64,000 nt of DNA from Halalkalibacter alkaliphilus. Lineage in GTDB: Bacteria; Bacillota; Bacilli; Bacillales; Bacillaceae_D. The stretch's first letter is position 1; every line of letters begins with the position of its first letter. Positions 1-7,862 of the stretch are shown one piece after another. A program made the translations under genes and the position numbers. The stretch covers positions 98,502 through 162,501 of the forward strand of contig NZ_JAKRYL010000012.1 of assembly GCF_023555415.1 (NCBI RefSeq), given 5' to 3'. The notes beneath the pieces are model-generated. The model searched no databases and was not told where the DNA came from. It worked only from the letters and a program-made list of their open reading frames with translations.

Positions 1-1
1 G

Positions 2-1204
2 CATCCATTTTATGACGATATCCAAGCATTAGCGGCAAATAATATTACAACAGGGTATACGAGCGATAATACGTTTCGTCCAAGTCGACCGACAACACGT
101 GCACAATTCTCGGTATTTTTAGCTCGTACGCTTGATGATACGTTTAAACCGCCTGAACCAACTCAAGCAGGAGAGCTCGTCCTGCATCACTTAAACGTAG
201 GACAAGGAGATTCAACACTGATTACCACACCAAATGGCAGTACAATCTTAGTCGATGCTGGAACACAAACGGCTGGGCAAGCAGTTGTTCAATATTTAAA
301 ACAGGCAGGAATCGATACAATTGACCGATTAGTCATGACACATCCACACGCAGATCATATTGGTGGGGCCGTAACAGTAATGCAAAACTTTACAGTGAGT
401 CAAGTGATTGATAGTGGAGCGGAGCATGACACACAAACGTTTATCAATTATCTTGAATATGTTTTAAGTAACGATATTCCGTTTCACATTGCCGAACCCG
501 GGGAAACATTGGATATAGACCCAGCAGTAAACATTGAAGTAGTGAATAGTGGACAAGCTGGCGATATCTTAAATAATGCGTCTGTTTCTCTCTATATCAA
601 TTATGGTGACTTTCGCTACTTAATCACTGGTGATGCGGAAGTAGAGGCAGAACGTCGAATCGTTGATAACTTTCAAGTTGCATCCGATGTCTTACGTGTA
701 GGTCACCACGGATCTATTACAAGTTCGAATAATTTTTTCTTACAAGAAGTTAGGCCGAAAGAAGGGATTATCAGCTATGGAGTGGGCAACAGATATGGCC
801 ATCCTCATCAAGAAGCGATCAATCGATTAAGAAACAACGGTGTGACCGGGCTTTATGACACAACAGGAGATGCGATTGTGGTTAGGTCGGACGGAACGAA
901 CTATCAAATAGTTGGTGAACAGCAGCCAGAGATTCCTCCAGTCGAGCCAGATCCGGATCCAACTGAGCCTGAACCGATCCCAGAGCCAACACCTGACCCA
1001 GTCGGACCAACATATCCGATTAATGTGAATACAGCTGATAAAGAAACACTGCAACACATAACGGGCGTCGGTCCAGCAATCGCCGACAACATTATTGAAT
1101 ACCGTGAAACGCACGGTCCTTTTACAAGCATTGAGCAACTGGTAAATGTCCACCGTATTGGTCCAACAACACTGGATGGGATGCGAGATGAAATTACGAT
1201 TTAG
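2..1204 (+). CDS. SLH-anchored ComEC-like metallo-hydrolase with C-terminal HhH domain (5' partial)
   Basis: The reading frame is open to the window start, so the N-terminus is missing. The visible part begins with the end of an S-layer homology repeat (ITTGY, FRPSRPTTRAQF), a cell-wall anchoring module. A metallo-beta-lactamase domain of the ComEC/Rec2 C-terminal type follows, with VGQGDS and the metal motif THPHADHIGG. Then comes a Pro/Glu-rich linker and a ComEA-like helix-hairpin-helix (INVNTADKETLQ, ITGVGPAIADNI). The combination suggests a secreted, wall-attached enzyme acting on nucleic acid or another phosphoester; the substrate is not known. The stop overlaps the ribosome binding site of the DUF3006 gene behind it, so the two are probably co-expressed. 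Confidence 0.85.
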   Translation, partial: HPFYDDIQALAANNITTGYTSDNTFRPSRPTTRAQFSVFLARTLDDTFKPPEPTQAGELVLHHLNVGQGDSTLITTPNGSTILVDAGTQTAGQAVVQYLKQAGIDTIDRLVMTHPHADHIGGAVTVMQNFTVSQVIDSGAEHDTQTFINYLEYVLSNDIPFHIAEPGETLDIDPAVNIEVVNSGQAGDILNNASVSLYINYGDFRYLITGDAEVEAERRIVDNFQVASDVLRVGHHGSITSSNNFFLQEVRPKEGIISYGVGNRYGHPHQEAINRLRNNGVTGLYDTTGDAIVVRSDGTNYQIVGEQQPEIPPVEPDPDPTEPEPIPEPTPDPVGPTYPINVNTADKETLQHITGVGPAIADNIIEYRETHGPFTSIEQLVNVHRIGPTTLDGMRDEITI

Positions 1205-1218
1205 GAGGACGGATCATT

Positions 1219-1464
1219 TTGGCCATTTACACAGTCGATAGTGTGGAAGACGGAATCGCTCATCTTCTTTTACGGGAAAATGAGTCGATCTCCATCCATG
1301 TTGAAGCCGAACAACTTCCTGGTATAAAGGAAGGAGATATCATTGAAGCAAAAGTTACGGGACGTAAAGTAACCAGCTTTAAAAAGCTAGAAAAGCAAAC
1401 AAACAATGCAAAGGCTTATGCACGAGAGCTCATGCAAAAATTAATGAAAAAAAATCAAAAATAA
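1219..1464 (+). CDS. DUF3006 family small protein
   Basis: This 81-residue protein has the DUF3006 pattern: YTVDSVEDGIAHLL at the start and a mid-protein GIKEGDIIEAKV. It starts at TTG behind a strong AGGAGG (1203-1208) that overlaps the stop of the upstream hydrolase. DUF3006 genes commonly sit beside ComEC-like metallo-hydrolases, and that pairing is repeated here. No catalytic motif is visible. A small OB-like accessory role is possible but unproven. Confidence 0.8.
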   Translation: MAIYTVDSVEDGIAHLLLRENESISIHVEAEQLPGIKEGDIIEAKVTGRKVTSFKKLEKQTNNAKAYARELMQKLMKKNQK

Positions 1465-1467
1465 CTA

Positions 1468-1491
1468 AAAGCCGCTCCGTAGGGCGGCTTT
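1468..1491 (+). terminator. Hairpin terminator after DUF3006 gene
   Basis: Perfect 8-bp stem AAAGCCGC/GCGGCTTT with an 8-base loop directly after the stop. The T-run is short and interrupted, so termination may be partial. It lies between convergent genes. Confidence 0.7.
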
Positions 1492-1503
1492 CATAAATAT
1501 ATT

Positions 1504-2229
1504 TCAATGCTTAATATGCGGAATAAACATCCCGCGTTCATCCTTTAATGAAACATGTAGCTCAAGGTCGCGGTTGACCGACGCAAAAAAGACATCCTTT
1601 ATATCTTTAACTCCTTGTTTCAATAATTGCTCGTGCAACCACGTTTGGCTTAATTTGAAATCCCTTAAAATATCTGAATAAATGGCTCCTTCAACAATGA
1701 CCGGTAAGGCAATAGCGGTTGTTGGCTTTACAATCTTGAGGTCTCCTGCTGTCACGGATTGCTTTTCAGGCTTTTTTAACACGCTTAACGCGCCATTGGG
1801 TTCAATCACTGCGGTTTCCACTTCACTGATATCAAAAACATCTTTTTCCCTAAGCATTTGAAGAATATTATCAATCGAATAGCGGATGTTTTTCAGGTTT
1901 CTATTGAGGAATTTTCCATTCTGAATGACAACCGTTGGCTCAAACGTAAGCAACCTCTCAATTTTACGATTGGTCACTTTCCAGTTAGTAACCACCCTTT
2001 GAAAAAGAGCAATCGCAATGATCGCGATCGCCGTAGGGAGGTGCTTAATACTAGGGTCAGCAATGTCAGCGCCAACGACAGCACCTAATGTAATAATAAT
2101 TAAATAATCAAATATAGGTAGCTCCCCAATGGCACGTTTTCCCATATAAAGAGTAAGAAATAACAAAAGCGGTAAAATTGTAACGATTCTCCCTACCACC
2201 AAAAGGGAGTCTGACAGGAATTCAAACAT
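1504..2229 (-). CDS. YetF/DUF421 family membrane protein
   Basis: The N-terminal third carries three hydrophobic segments with the family hallmark LYMGKRAIGELPIFDYLI. A soluble C-terminal domain with EPTVVIQNGKFLNRNLK and a second DUF421-type half follows. The ATG at 2229 gives MFEFLSDSLL; in-frame GTGs lie four and five codons upstream, and neither start has a convincing ribosome binding site. Homologues in Bacillus (YetF, YdfR, YdfS, YrbG) are membrane proteins, several linked to spore germination or stress. The exact role here is not evident. Confidence 0.8.
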   Translation of the reverse strand: MFEFLSDSLLVVGRIVTILPLLLFLTLYMGKRAIGELPIFDYLIIITLGAVVGADIADPSIKHLPTAIAIIAIALFQRVVTNWKVTNRKIERLLTFEPTVVIQNGKFLNRNLKNIRYSIDNILQMLREKDVFDISEVETAVIEPNGALSVLKKPEKQSVTAGDLKIVKPTTAIALPVIVEGAIYSDILRDFKLSQTWLHEQLLKQGVKDIKDVFFASVNRDLELHVSLKDERGMFIPHIKH

Positions 2230-2406
2230 TGCTTGCACCACTTTTCTTTATTTTAACGAGTCAGTTTTTTGAAAGTCTTCTGAATTACTTACTAGTATTT
2301 TCATCAAAGGAAATAATTATTTATTGCTTGGTTTACAAATCAACGCACAAAATCCCCTCAAAAAACATATCGTAAACAAACGCCTAGATAGAGAGGGGAG
2401 CCACAA

Positions 2407-3296
2407 TTGGAACAACATTATGTAACGAGAACAGAACGGATCTCTGTTCAGTTTCCAGCCCAGCATCAACCGTTTCATCCCGGATTTGAATGGATGATGG
2501 TGCCAAGACCCGTTTCAGAAGACCGAACCTACCGACCAACTGGCAAGTTACAAGGGAAAGTAGCGATCATTTCTGGTGGGGACAGCGGGATAGGAAGGGC
2601 GGTTGCCTATGCCTTTGCAAAGGAGGGGGCTGATATAGTGATCGTCTATTTAAATGAACATGCTGACGCACTTGAAACAAAATCTCGAATTGAGCAAATA
2701 GGGAGAAGGTGTCTCGCCATTGCTGGGGACCTTGGACAGGAGCAGACAAGTCACGATGTTGTAGAGCAAACCTTACGTCAGTTCGGGCGCATCGATATTA
2801 TTGTAAATAACTGTGCGGAGTCATATCCGCAAGAGAGAATCACAGACATAACTGCCGAACAGCTCTTAAGAGTGTTTCAATCCAACATCTTTTCTTATTT
2901 TTATTTAACGAAAGCAGCTCTACCTTACTTAAAGAAAGGGAGTACAATTATTAATACGGCATCAGGTGTGGCTTATAACGGGCAGCAAGGCAATCTTGAC
3001 TACTCAACAACAAAAGGAACGGTTGTCACATTTACGAGGTCGCTTTCTCTTGATTTAGTTGATGAGGGAATTCGTGTAAACGGAGTCTCTCCAGGACCTG
3101 TTTGGACACCGATTATCCCATCAAGCTTTCCAGCTGAACAAATGTTGAGTTTGGGATACGGGACACCTATGAAACGAGCGGGCCAGCCTTAAGAATTAGC
3201 ACCAGCTTATGTGTACTTAGCAAGTGATTATTCTAGCTATGTCACAGCACAGGACAGATGATTCATGTCAATGGCGGGATGATGACGAGGAGTTGA
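2407..3296 (+). pseudogene. Short-chain dehydrogenase/reductase, decayed at the C-terminus
   Basis: The first 261 codons (2407-3192) encode a classical SDR of the general-stress YhdF/YdaD type. It has the nucleotide motif GGDSGIGRA, an NNCAE in place of the usual NNAAE, and the catalytic YSTTK. After GQP the frame hits TAA where family members have Glu, consistent with a single G-to-T change (GAA to TAA). The sequence then continues as ELAPAYVYLASDYSSYVTAQ. A roughly 5-base insertion near 3247-3252 shifts the frame before the conserved end GQMIHVNGG, which closes at 3296. TTG start with GAGGGGAG behind it. The truncated product would lack the C-terminal strand and is probably non-functional. 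Confidence 0.75.
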
Positions 3297-3309
3297 GGCT
3301 TGATAAGTG

Positions 3310-3407
3310 CTCCCGACAGTAAAAGGGGGAGTTCAGACAGTAAAAGTCCAAGTTTGGACAGTAAATTCCAAAGTTCCAACAGAATAACAGCTACTTCCGA
3401 CAGAAAG
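3310..3407. repeat. Interspersed GACAGTAAA-type repeat cluster
   Basis: Five related units around CCGACAGTAAA are spaced about 20-22 bp apart: CCCGACAGTAAAA, CAGACAGTAAAA, GGACAGTAAAT, CCAACAGAAT and CCGACAGAAAG. They lie between the decayed SDR and a bidirectional hairpin. The same motif recurs at 5005-5035, also followed by an AGAGAGCATGAG hairpin, which suggests a dispersed intergenic element. Confidence 0.6.
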
Positions 3408-3468
3408 CTAAAATCCCACACGTATTCAGCACGTCTATATACCTTTAAATTCACTCCCAACGACAAAA

Positions 3469-3500
3469 AAGAGAGCATGAGACACTCCTCACGCTCTCTT
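3469..3500. terminator. Bidirectional terminator
   Basis: Stem AAGAGAGCATGAG/CTCACGCTCTCTT (13 bp with one G-T pair), flanked by an A-run on the left and a T-run on the right, so it can terminate on both strands. It ends the minus-strand operon 4755-3531. A near-copy is found at 5055-5086. Confidence 0.75.
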
Positions 3501-3530
3501 TTACCGAAACTCTCGCATTTCCCTAATTAA

Positions 3531-4193
3531 TTACGGTCTCCCTGCATTTTCAGGCTTATTCCCGTTCCCTTTGCCTTGCTCCGCCCGATCACGCCCCTGC
3601 TGCCTTGCTTGCTCGGCTCGCTCTTGCCCCTTCTGTTTCGCTTGCTCAGCTTTGCCCTGAGCATTTCCACCATTATTGTTGTCTCTGCCAGCTCCAGCGC
3701 GGTTCCTAGCTTCCTCCGCGCGCTGCTTCGCTTTTTCCTTATTTGCTAACGCTTTTGTAATACCTGCTTTTGCTTGATCTGGAAGGTCTTCTTGTTCAAG
3801 TAACGCAACAAGGTTTTCGCTGCGTTTTTCCATATTTTCATAAACGATTGATTCTACTTCAGAAAGATCCTTACCGCTGTCCTTCGCTTTTGTTATGTTT
3901 CTTTCAATTTTTTCGATATGTTCGCTATAATCTTCTAAAGATTTTTCGCCCGCTTCTTCATTTCCAACTGCAAACATTTCTTCCGCTTCAAGCAATCGTT
4001 GCTCGGCATATTGATCTTCAAGAAGTGTTTTTTCACCAGTATCCTTGGTAAGTTCTATCGTTGTCTCTTCAATAATACGAACCGTCTCATAAAGCTCAGA
4101 TTCTGGACTAACGATTTCTTTTTCTTCATTTGCGTAAACAACTCCTGCTACTAATAAGAAACTAACAGTTGTTGCAATGACTATTTTTTTCAT
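3531..4193 (-). CDS. Exported DUF5667-like protein with basic Arg/Gly/Asn tail
   Basis: A signal peptide (MKKIVIATTVSFLLVAGVVYA) is followed by a helical acidic region with the DUF5667-like pattern YAEQRLLEAEEMFAVGNEE and EDYSEHIEKIE (roughly residues 45-110). The last 60 residues are low-complexity, rich in Lys, Arg, Gln and Gly. The ATG at 4193 is chosen because AAGGAGA lies at ideal distance; a frame extension to 4229 lacks one. It follows the lipoprotein gene at 4216-4755 by 22 bp, so they form an operon. Function is unknown; it probably acts at the membrane-wall interface. Confidence 0.75.
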   Translation of the reverse strand: MKKIVIATTVSFLLVAGVVYANEEKEIVSPESELYETVRIIEETTIELTKDTGEKTLLEDQYAEQRLLEAEEMFAVGNEEAGEKSLEDYSEHIEKIERNITKAKDSGKDLSEVESIVYENMEKRSENLVALLEQEDLPDQAKAGITKALANKEKAKQRAEEARNRAGAGRDNNNGGNAQGKAEQAKQKGQERAEQARQQGRDRAEQGKGNGNKPENAGRP

Positions 4194-4215
4194 CCCGGAT
4201 TCTCCTTTTGAAATT

Positions 4216-4755
4216 TTAATAGAACTCAATATGTTGTTTGAACTCTTTGATGTATTCTATATTTTCTTCATAGTCATCTACTGGTGTCATGAAGGTAAGA
4301 ATGTTTACCCTTTGATCTTGCTGTTCGAAGTAAACATCGCTCCGTATGCTTTCCTTTCGTTCAGACTGAAAAGCAAAATAATTGTCTGTTTCCTCAATAA
4401 TGTTCGATTTACCAACACCGATCATAAGCTCTTGTTTAATTTCTTCTAAATCCTTTTTCGAGGATAGTACAGTGATAATGGCTTTCCCTTTCTCACTATA
4501 GAAGGTTACATTAATTTGATCACCTTCCGATTGTTCTCCAAACTCCCAGTTGGGTGTCTCATAAACTCTTATTCCTCTATCCGTATTTTCATACATGACT
4601 ATTTTTTCATGTTCTATTACTTCTTCAATGACCTCTTCGGGACCTGCTGAAATTTCCTGATTATCAGAGCTGTTAGGAGAAGCGCAGCCAGTTATAAGGA
4701 GTATAGAACAGATCAAATAGAAAAGAAGCACTGTTACATTATTAATTCCATTCAT
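4216..4755 (-). CDS. Lipoprotein of unknown function
   Basis: A 179-residue protein with a lipoprotein signal peptide ending in the lipobox LITGC, so it should be diacylated and held on the outer face of the membrane. The mature part has an acidic linker and then an alpha/beta domain (VYETPNWEFGEQ, KAIITVLSS) that I do not recognise. The start at 4755 is supported by AAGGAG seven bases upstream. First gene of a two-gene operon with the DUF5667-like protein. A 6-bp hairpin GTGTAG/CTACAC (4771-4787) lies just upstream of the ribosome binding site. Confidence 0.75.
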   Translation of the reverse strand: MNGINNVTVLLFYLICSILLITGCASPNSSDNQEISAGPEEVIEEVIEHEKIVMYENTDRGIRVYETPNWEFGEQSEGDQINVTFYSEKGKAIITVLSSKKDLEEIKQELMIGVGKSNIIEETDNYFAFQSERKESIRSDVYFEQQDQRVNILTFMTPVDDYEENIEYIKEFKQHIEFY

Positions 4756-4895
4756 ATAAAACTCCTTAACGTGTAGTGATTCTACACAGAAATTCTTCTG
4801 CTTCAAAAATGTATATCCCTTCTAATTATCTATTAGATAACTAGAGGGGTCTATAAGAAATTTAAGACAAAAGTGAAGATATTGCAAATACACGG

Positions 4896-4973
4896 GGTAA
4901 GACCCCTCGGTAAGACCCCTCGGTAAGACCCCTCGGTAAGACCCCTCGGTAAGACCCCTCGGTAGGACTTCAC
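4896..4973. repeat. 13-bp tandem repeat (five perfect units plus one degenerate)
   Basis: GGTAAGACCCCTC is repeated head-to-tail five times without change (4896-4960), then once as GGTAGGACTTCAC. Each unit with its neighbour forms GGGGT/ACCCC-type dyads. It lies in the gap between the lipoprotein operon and the sortase operon. No coding sense is evident. Confidence 0.9.
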
Positions 4974-5004
4974 AGCGTTAAAGTGAAACTCAGCTTGTTC
5001 GCTT

Positions 5005-5035
5005 CGGACAGTAAATTGCCCAGTTCCGACAAGAA
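5005..5035. repeat. Second GACAGTAAA-type repeat cluster
   Basis: Contains TTCGGACAGTAAA and TTCCGACAAG, matching the units at 3310-3407, and is likewise followed by an AGAGAGCATGAG hairpin. Confidence 0.5.
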
Positions 5036-5054
5036 GAGAAAAACCAACTATAAA

Positions 5055-5086
5055 AAGAGAGCATGAGATAGTCCTCATCCTCTCTT
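5055..5086 (-). terminator. Terminator of the sortase operon
   Basis: Stem AAGAGAGCATGAG/CTCATCCTCTCTT with one mismatch, followed on the minus strand by a U-run. It is a near-copy of the hairpin at 3469-3500. Confidence 0.65.
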
Positions 5087-5110
5087 CCAAAAAACTCATT
5101 ATGAACCCAC

Positions 5111-5743
5111 TTACCTTACCTTCTCCTGCCCCCTAAGCTCCGCTACCAGCACATACCGCTCTGGTGCTGCACCCACAAAGTTGAACGGATAACACGTAGA
5201 AACAGTCAACGTCGCACGCGGCCTTGGTACAATTACCGTTCGGTCATCCTCATCGACAATCCGCACTCTCCGCACTTTGTATTCAAATTCTCCTGCAGCT
5301 GTCCGGACAATCAACAGATCATTCTCTCCCACTTCACCTAAGCGGCGAAAAATGGTATCGCGGTGCCCAGATAAGACGGAATTGTCATTTTCACCGGGAA
5401 GGACGCTCCCGGCAAAATGACCGACGCCTTTTTCAAGCTCATCTTCATTAGTGCCGTGATAAATCGGCAAAGTCGCATCAAGCTTCGGGATGTATAGCTC
5501 ACCCATTAAGTCGCCGATTTGAGGGTTGGCAGGGAAGTTAAATGAATCAACCTCCAAGTCATCTTCCTCATCCATCACAGGTTCTAGTGGAGGTTCGGCC
5601 GACACAACCGTCTCACTCGCCACGCTATCTCCTGTCTTAAACAAAAAATATCCTTTTAAAAACGAATAAGCATTCGTACTCGAAAACCACAATCCTCCAA
5701 CAATGAGAACACTGCATAAGGAAAGAAGAATGAATCGCTTCAA
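5111..5743 (-). CDS. srtD: Class D sortase
   Basis: Membrane transpeptidase that cleaves LPxTA-type signals and joins the protein to the cell wall. It has an N-terminal signal-anchor (roughly residues 5-25), an acidic linker, then the sortase fold: GELYIPKLDATLPIYHG, catalytic His in VLSGHRDT, catalytic Cys in TVSTCYPF and the Arg in APERYVL. Its length (210 aa) suits class D enzymes such as B. subtilis YhcS. TTG start, immediately behind the stop of its putative substrate gene (5 bases), so the two are translationally linked. The symbol is a family-level assignment. Confidence 0.9.
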   Translation of the reverse strand: MKRFILLSLCSVLIVGGLWFSSTNAYSFLKGYFLFKTGDSVASETVVSAEPPLEPVMDEEDDLEVDSFNFPANPQIGDLMGELYIPKLDATLPIYHGTNEDELEKGVGHFAGSVLPGENDNSVLSGHRDTIFRRLGEVGENDLLIVRTAAGEFEYKVRRVRIVDEDDRTVIVPRPRATLTVSTCYPFNFVGAAPERYVLVAELRGQEKVR

Positions 5744-5748
5744 TCTTC

Positions 5749-6945
5749 TTACACACCCTTCACGCGGAAACGGCGATAAATAGCGAATCCAGCAATAGCA
5801 ACAGCTAGTCCACTAGCAGCATTCACTAAATAATTAGATGCTGTTTTCGGGAGTTTCGCGCCTTTTTCCGTTTTCGTTACAGGTTTCTTTTCAACAGGTG
5901 TAGGCTTTTTCTCTGCTTTCTTCTCTGTTTGTTTCACAATGACTTCTTCTGTTTTCTTTAAGTCTTTTCCAGTTTCAACAATAATGTCAGAACCTAGCAT
6001 ATCTGCAGTGAATAGAAGGTCAGCTAAGAACTTGCCTTGCTTGTTATATAGTTCAATAAGTAACCCATAACCATCCGTACTTGTCATTGTCATAAGGGTA
6101 GACAAGGAAACAGGCTTTTTCTCATTTTCTTTCACAAGGTAGAACTTCACATCTATTTCAAACAAATCTAGTAACTGAGTGAAAATATCTAGTAGTTCAG
6201 CAATTTGAGCTGGAGTCAGATCTGATGCCTCATCGAAATCTTCAAACGCCATCATGCGATCAGCTAGCTTTTCTAAGCGATCCAAAAATGCTGGATTCTC
6301 TAGGTCAAGCGTAAGGAAATGCTCAAATAATCGATCTAACTCTTCATATGTTAATCCAAGCTGATCAAATAGATCATCAATTTCTGAGAAATCAAAGTCC
6401 TCTTCGTCATAATAGAAAAGATAATACTCAACTGTCCACTCTAAGTCCTCAATGTATTCATAATGCTCTAAGGAATCACCATGCTCCTCTAACAATGAAA
6501 TTAATTCTTTCATTGTCAGGTTATAAGAATCAAGCAATTCTTGTAAATTCTCATCCGTAATAGGAGTTAAATTGTAATAATATAAATCGATATGAAGATC
6601 ATCTACAAAAGTGTAGACATCCCAAATAGCTTGTCCTTCTTCTAGCTCGCCGTTCAAAATTAACAGTGCGGTTGCTTCTTCTAATGTTAAGCCATGCTCA
6701 GCTAGTGCTTCTGCTAAGTTATCTTCTGTTAACACAGGCCCTAAAAATGAAGTTAAATCCTCTAAATCATAAAATTCATCCAATGTAACTCCGTAAAAGT
6801 CTAAATACTCTTCTAGCTCTACTTTTGTCCAACCAACTTCATTTAGATAGTCTTGCAATTCAGTTTTATCAACCGCTGCAAATGAGTAGAGTGGAGATAC
6901 AACAAGACCTAACACAACCAATAACGACATGAACAAGCCTTTCAC
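5749..6945 (-). CDS. Acidic LPxTA-anchored surface protein
   Basis: A 398-residue, very acidic protein with a signal peptide and repeated short helical units of the type LTLEEATALL / LTYEELDRLF / LTMKELISLL. A Lys/Thr/Pro-rich wall-spanning segment follows, then the sorting signal LPKTA (about residues 365-369), a hydrophobic stretch and basic YRRFR. It fits the processed acidic surface protein family that pairs with class D sortases. GTG at 6945 is chosen over the ATG at 6960 because GGAGG sits seven bases before it. The substrate-sortase pair is self-contained. Confidence 0.85.
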   Translation of the reverse strand: MKGLFMSLLVVLGLVVSPLYSFAAVDKTELQDYLNEVGWTKVELEEYLDFYGVTLDEFYDLEDLTSFLGPVLTEDNLAEALAEHGLTLEEATALLILNGELEEGQAIWDVYTFVDDLHIDLYYYNLTPITDENLQELLDSYNLTMKELISLLEEHGDSLEHYEYIEDLEWTVEYYLFYYDEEDFDFSEIDDLFDQLGLTYEELDRLFEHFLTLDLENPAFLDRLEKLADRMMAFEDFDEASDLTPAQIAELLDIFTQLLDLFEIDVKFYLVKENEKKPVSLSTLMTMTSTDGYGLLIELYNKQGKFLADLLFTADMLGSDIIVETGKDLKKTEEVIVKQTEKKAEKKPTPVEKKPVTKTEKGAKLPKTASNYLVNAASGLAVAIAGFAIYRRFRVKGV

Positions 6946-7168
6946 ATAACATTCCTCCATATAAAAAAATGTAAATTTCTAGATAATTATAACTTCATAC
7001 TTTAATAAATGGTAGATCTAAATTTTAGTAGTTTTAAGAAAAAGGAAAAGGACGAAATACAGTATTAGGCGTAGGGGGAAGAGTATATTTATTTATTGTA
7101 AATATAGCCTGAATCCTCTCTCGGCTATATAGAAATTATTGTTATAACTTCTTGAGGAGGAAATTAGT

Positions 7169-7317
7169 ATGAAGTCAATAAAGCGATATTACCAGCAATA
7201 GGTCTTGGTAATGTATTATTTGGATTGGTCGGGACCTTTGGAGGGTGTATAAAATACCAAAAACACCTAGACAGAGAGGGGATAAAGTATTATAATAATT
7301 CCTGTTATTCAAAATAA
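7169..7317 (+). pseudogene. Possible small membrane protein with early frameshift
   Basis: A strong GAGGAGG precedes an ATG at 7169, but that frame stops after 10 codons. A -1 shift near codon 4 would open a frame to 7317 encoding a hydrophobic peptide (ILPAIGLGNVLFGLVGTFGG) ending before the next gene's ribosome binding site. Either a broken small gene or chance. The 7100-7130 stretch upstream has an 8-bp dyad ATATAGCC/GGCTATAT. Confidence 0.3.
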
Positions 7318-7340
7318 TGGAATTGTGGGAGAGGTAAGAA

Positions 7341-7715
7341 ATGAAAAGAATCTTTTTGGTAGCGGTAATTATTTTATCTATTACTCTATTAGCTGCTTGT
7401 GGTGGAGCGAAAAATTCGACACCTCTAGAAGCATCTGAAACATTTATGAAGAGTTTGGTTGACGGAGATATGCAACTAAATGCTTCCATAAACCATTCTG
7501 ATGATTGGAGTTTTCCTGCTGATCATATGATTAGTATAGCAAATGAGAGAAACATCGTTGGCATGGATTTAAGTGATTTTACATATGAGCAAGATGAAGA
7601 CAACCCTCGACTTGTTACTGTGACGTGGAACGAAGAAGATGGAACTGAAAGATCGATGCTCTTGAATTTTAACCAAACGAGTGATGGGTACTTTTTTGTT
7701 AAGTTAGGAAGATAA
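7341..7715 (+). CDS. Small lipoprotein (DUF4878/NTF2-like)
   Basis: A 124-residue lipoprotein with lipobox LLAACG. The mature part starts with a helix containing EASETFMKSLVDGDMQ, the usual opening of DUF4878/NTF2-like cystatin-fold lipoproteins, followed by strands ending GYFFVKLGR. It resembles the lipoprotein at 32727-33119 in size and plan. GAGAGGTAAGAAATG gives a good start. Function unknown; it is followed by its own terminator. Confidence 0.75.
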   Translation: MKRIFLVAVIILSITLLAACGGAKNSTPLEASETFMKSLVDGDMQLNASINHSDDWSFPADHMISIANERNIVGMDLSDFTYEQDEDNPRLVTVTWNEEDGTERSMLLNFNQTSDGYFFVKLGR

Positions 7716-7750
7716 TCAGGGAAATATTTCAAATACATACTAATAGTTGA

Positions 7751-7787
7751 AGAGAGATCCCTCCTCGTACAAGGAAGGGATCTCTCT
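7751..7787 (+). terminator. Strong hairpin terminator
   Basis: Perfect 12-bp stem AGAGAGATCCCT/AGGGATCTCTCT with a 13-base loop, after the small lipoprotein gene. Confidence 0.8.
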
Positions 7788-7862
7788 TATGCCATCTGCC
7801 GTATTTGATCCAAATTAGAAATAGTCAAAGCATAGTAGCGTTAAAAAATGGGGGTAAGGAAA

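Noticed and set aside
4896..4973. CRISPR array
   Set aside because: Units are head-to-tail without spacers and no cas genes are in the window.
4851..5099. Minus-strand frame reading RGVLPRGLT repeats
   Set aside because: It is only the translation of the 13-bp tandem repeat; no ribosome binding site or family resemblance.
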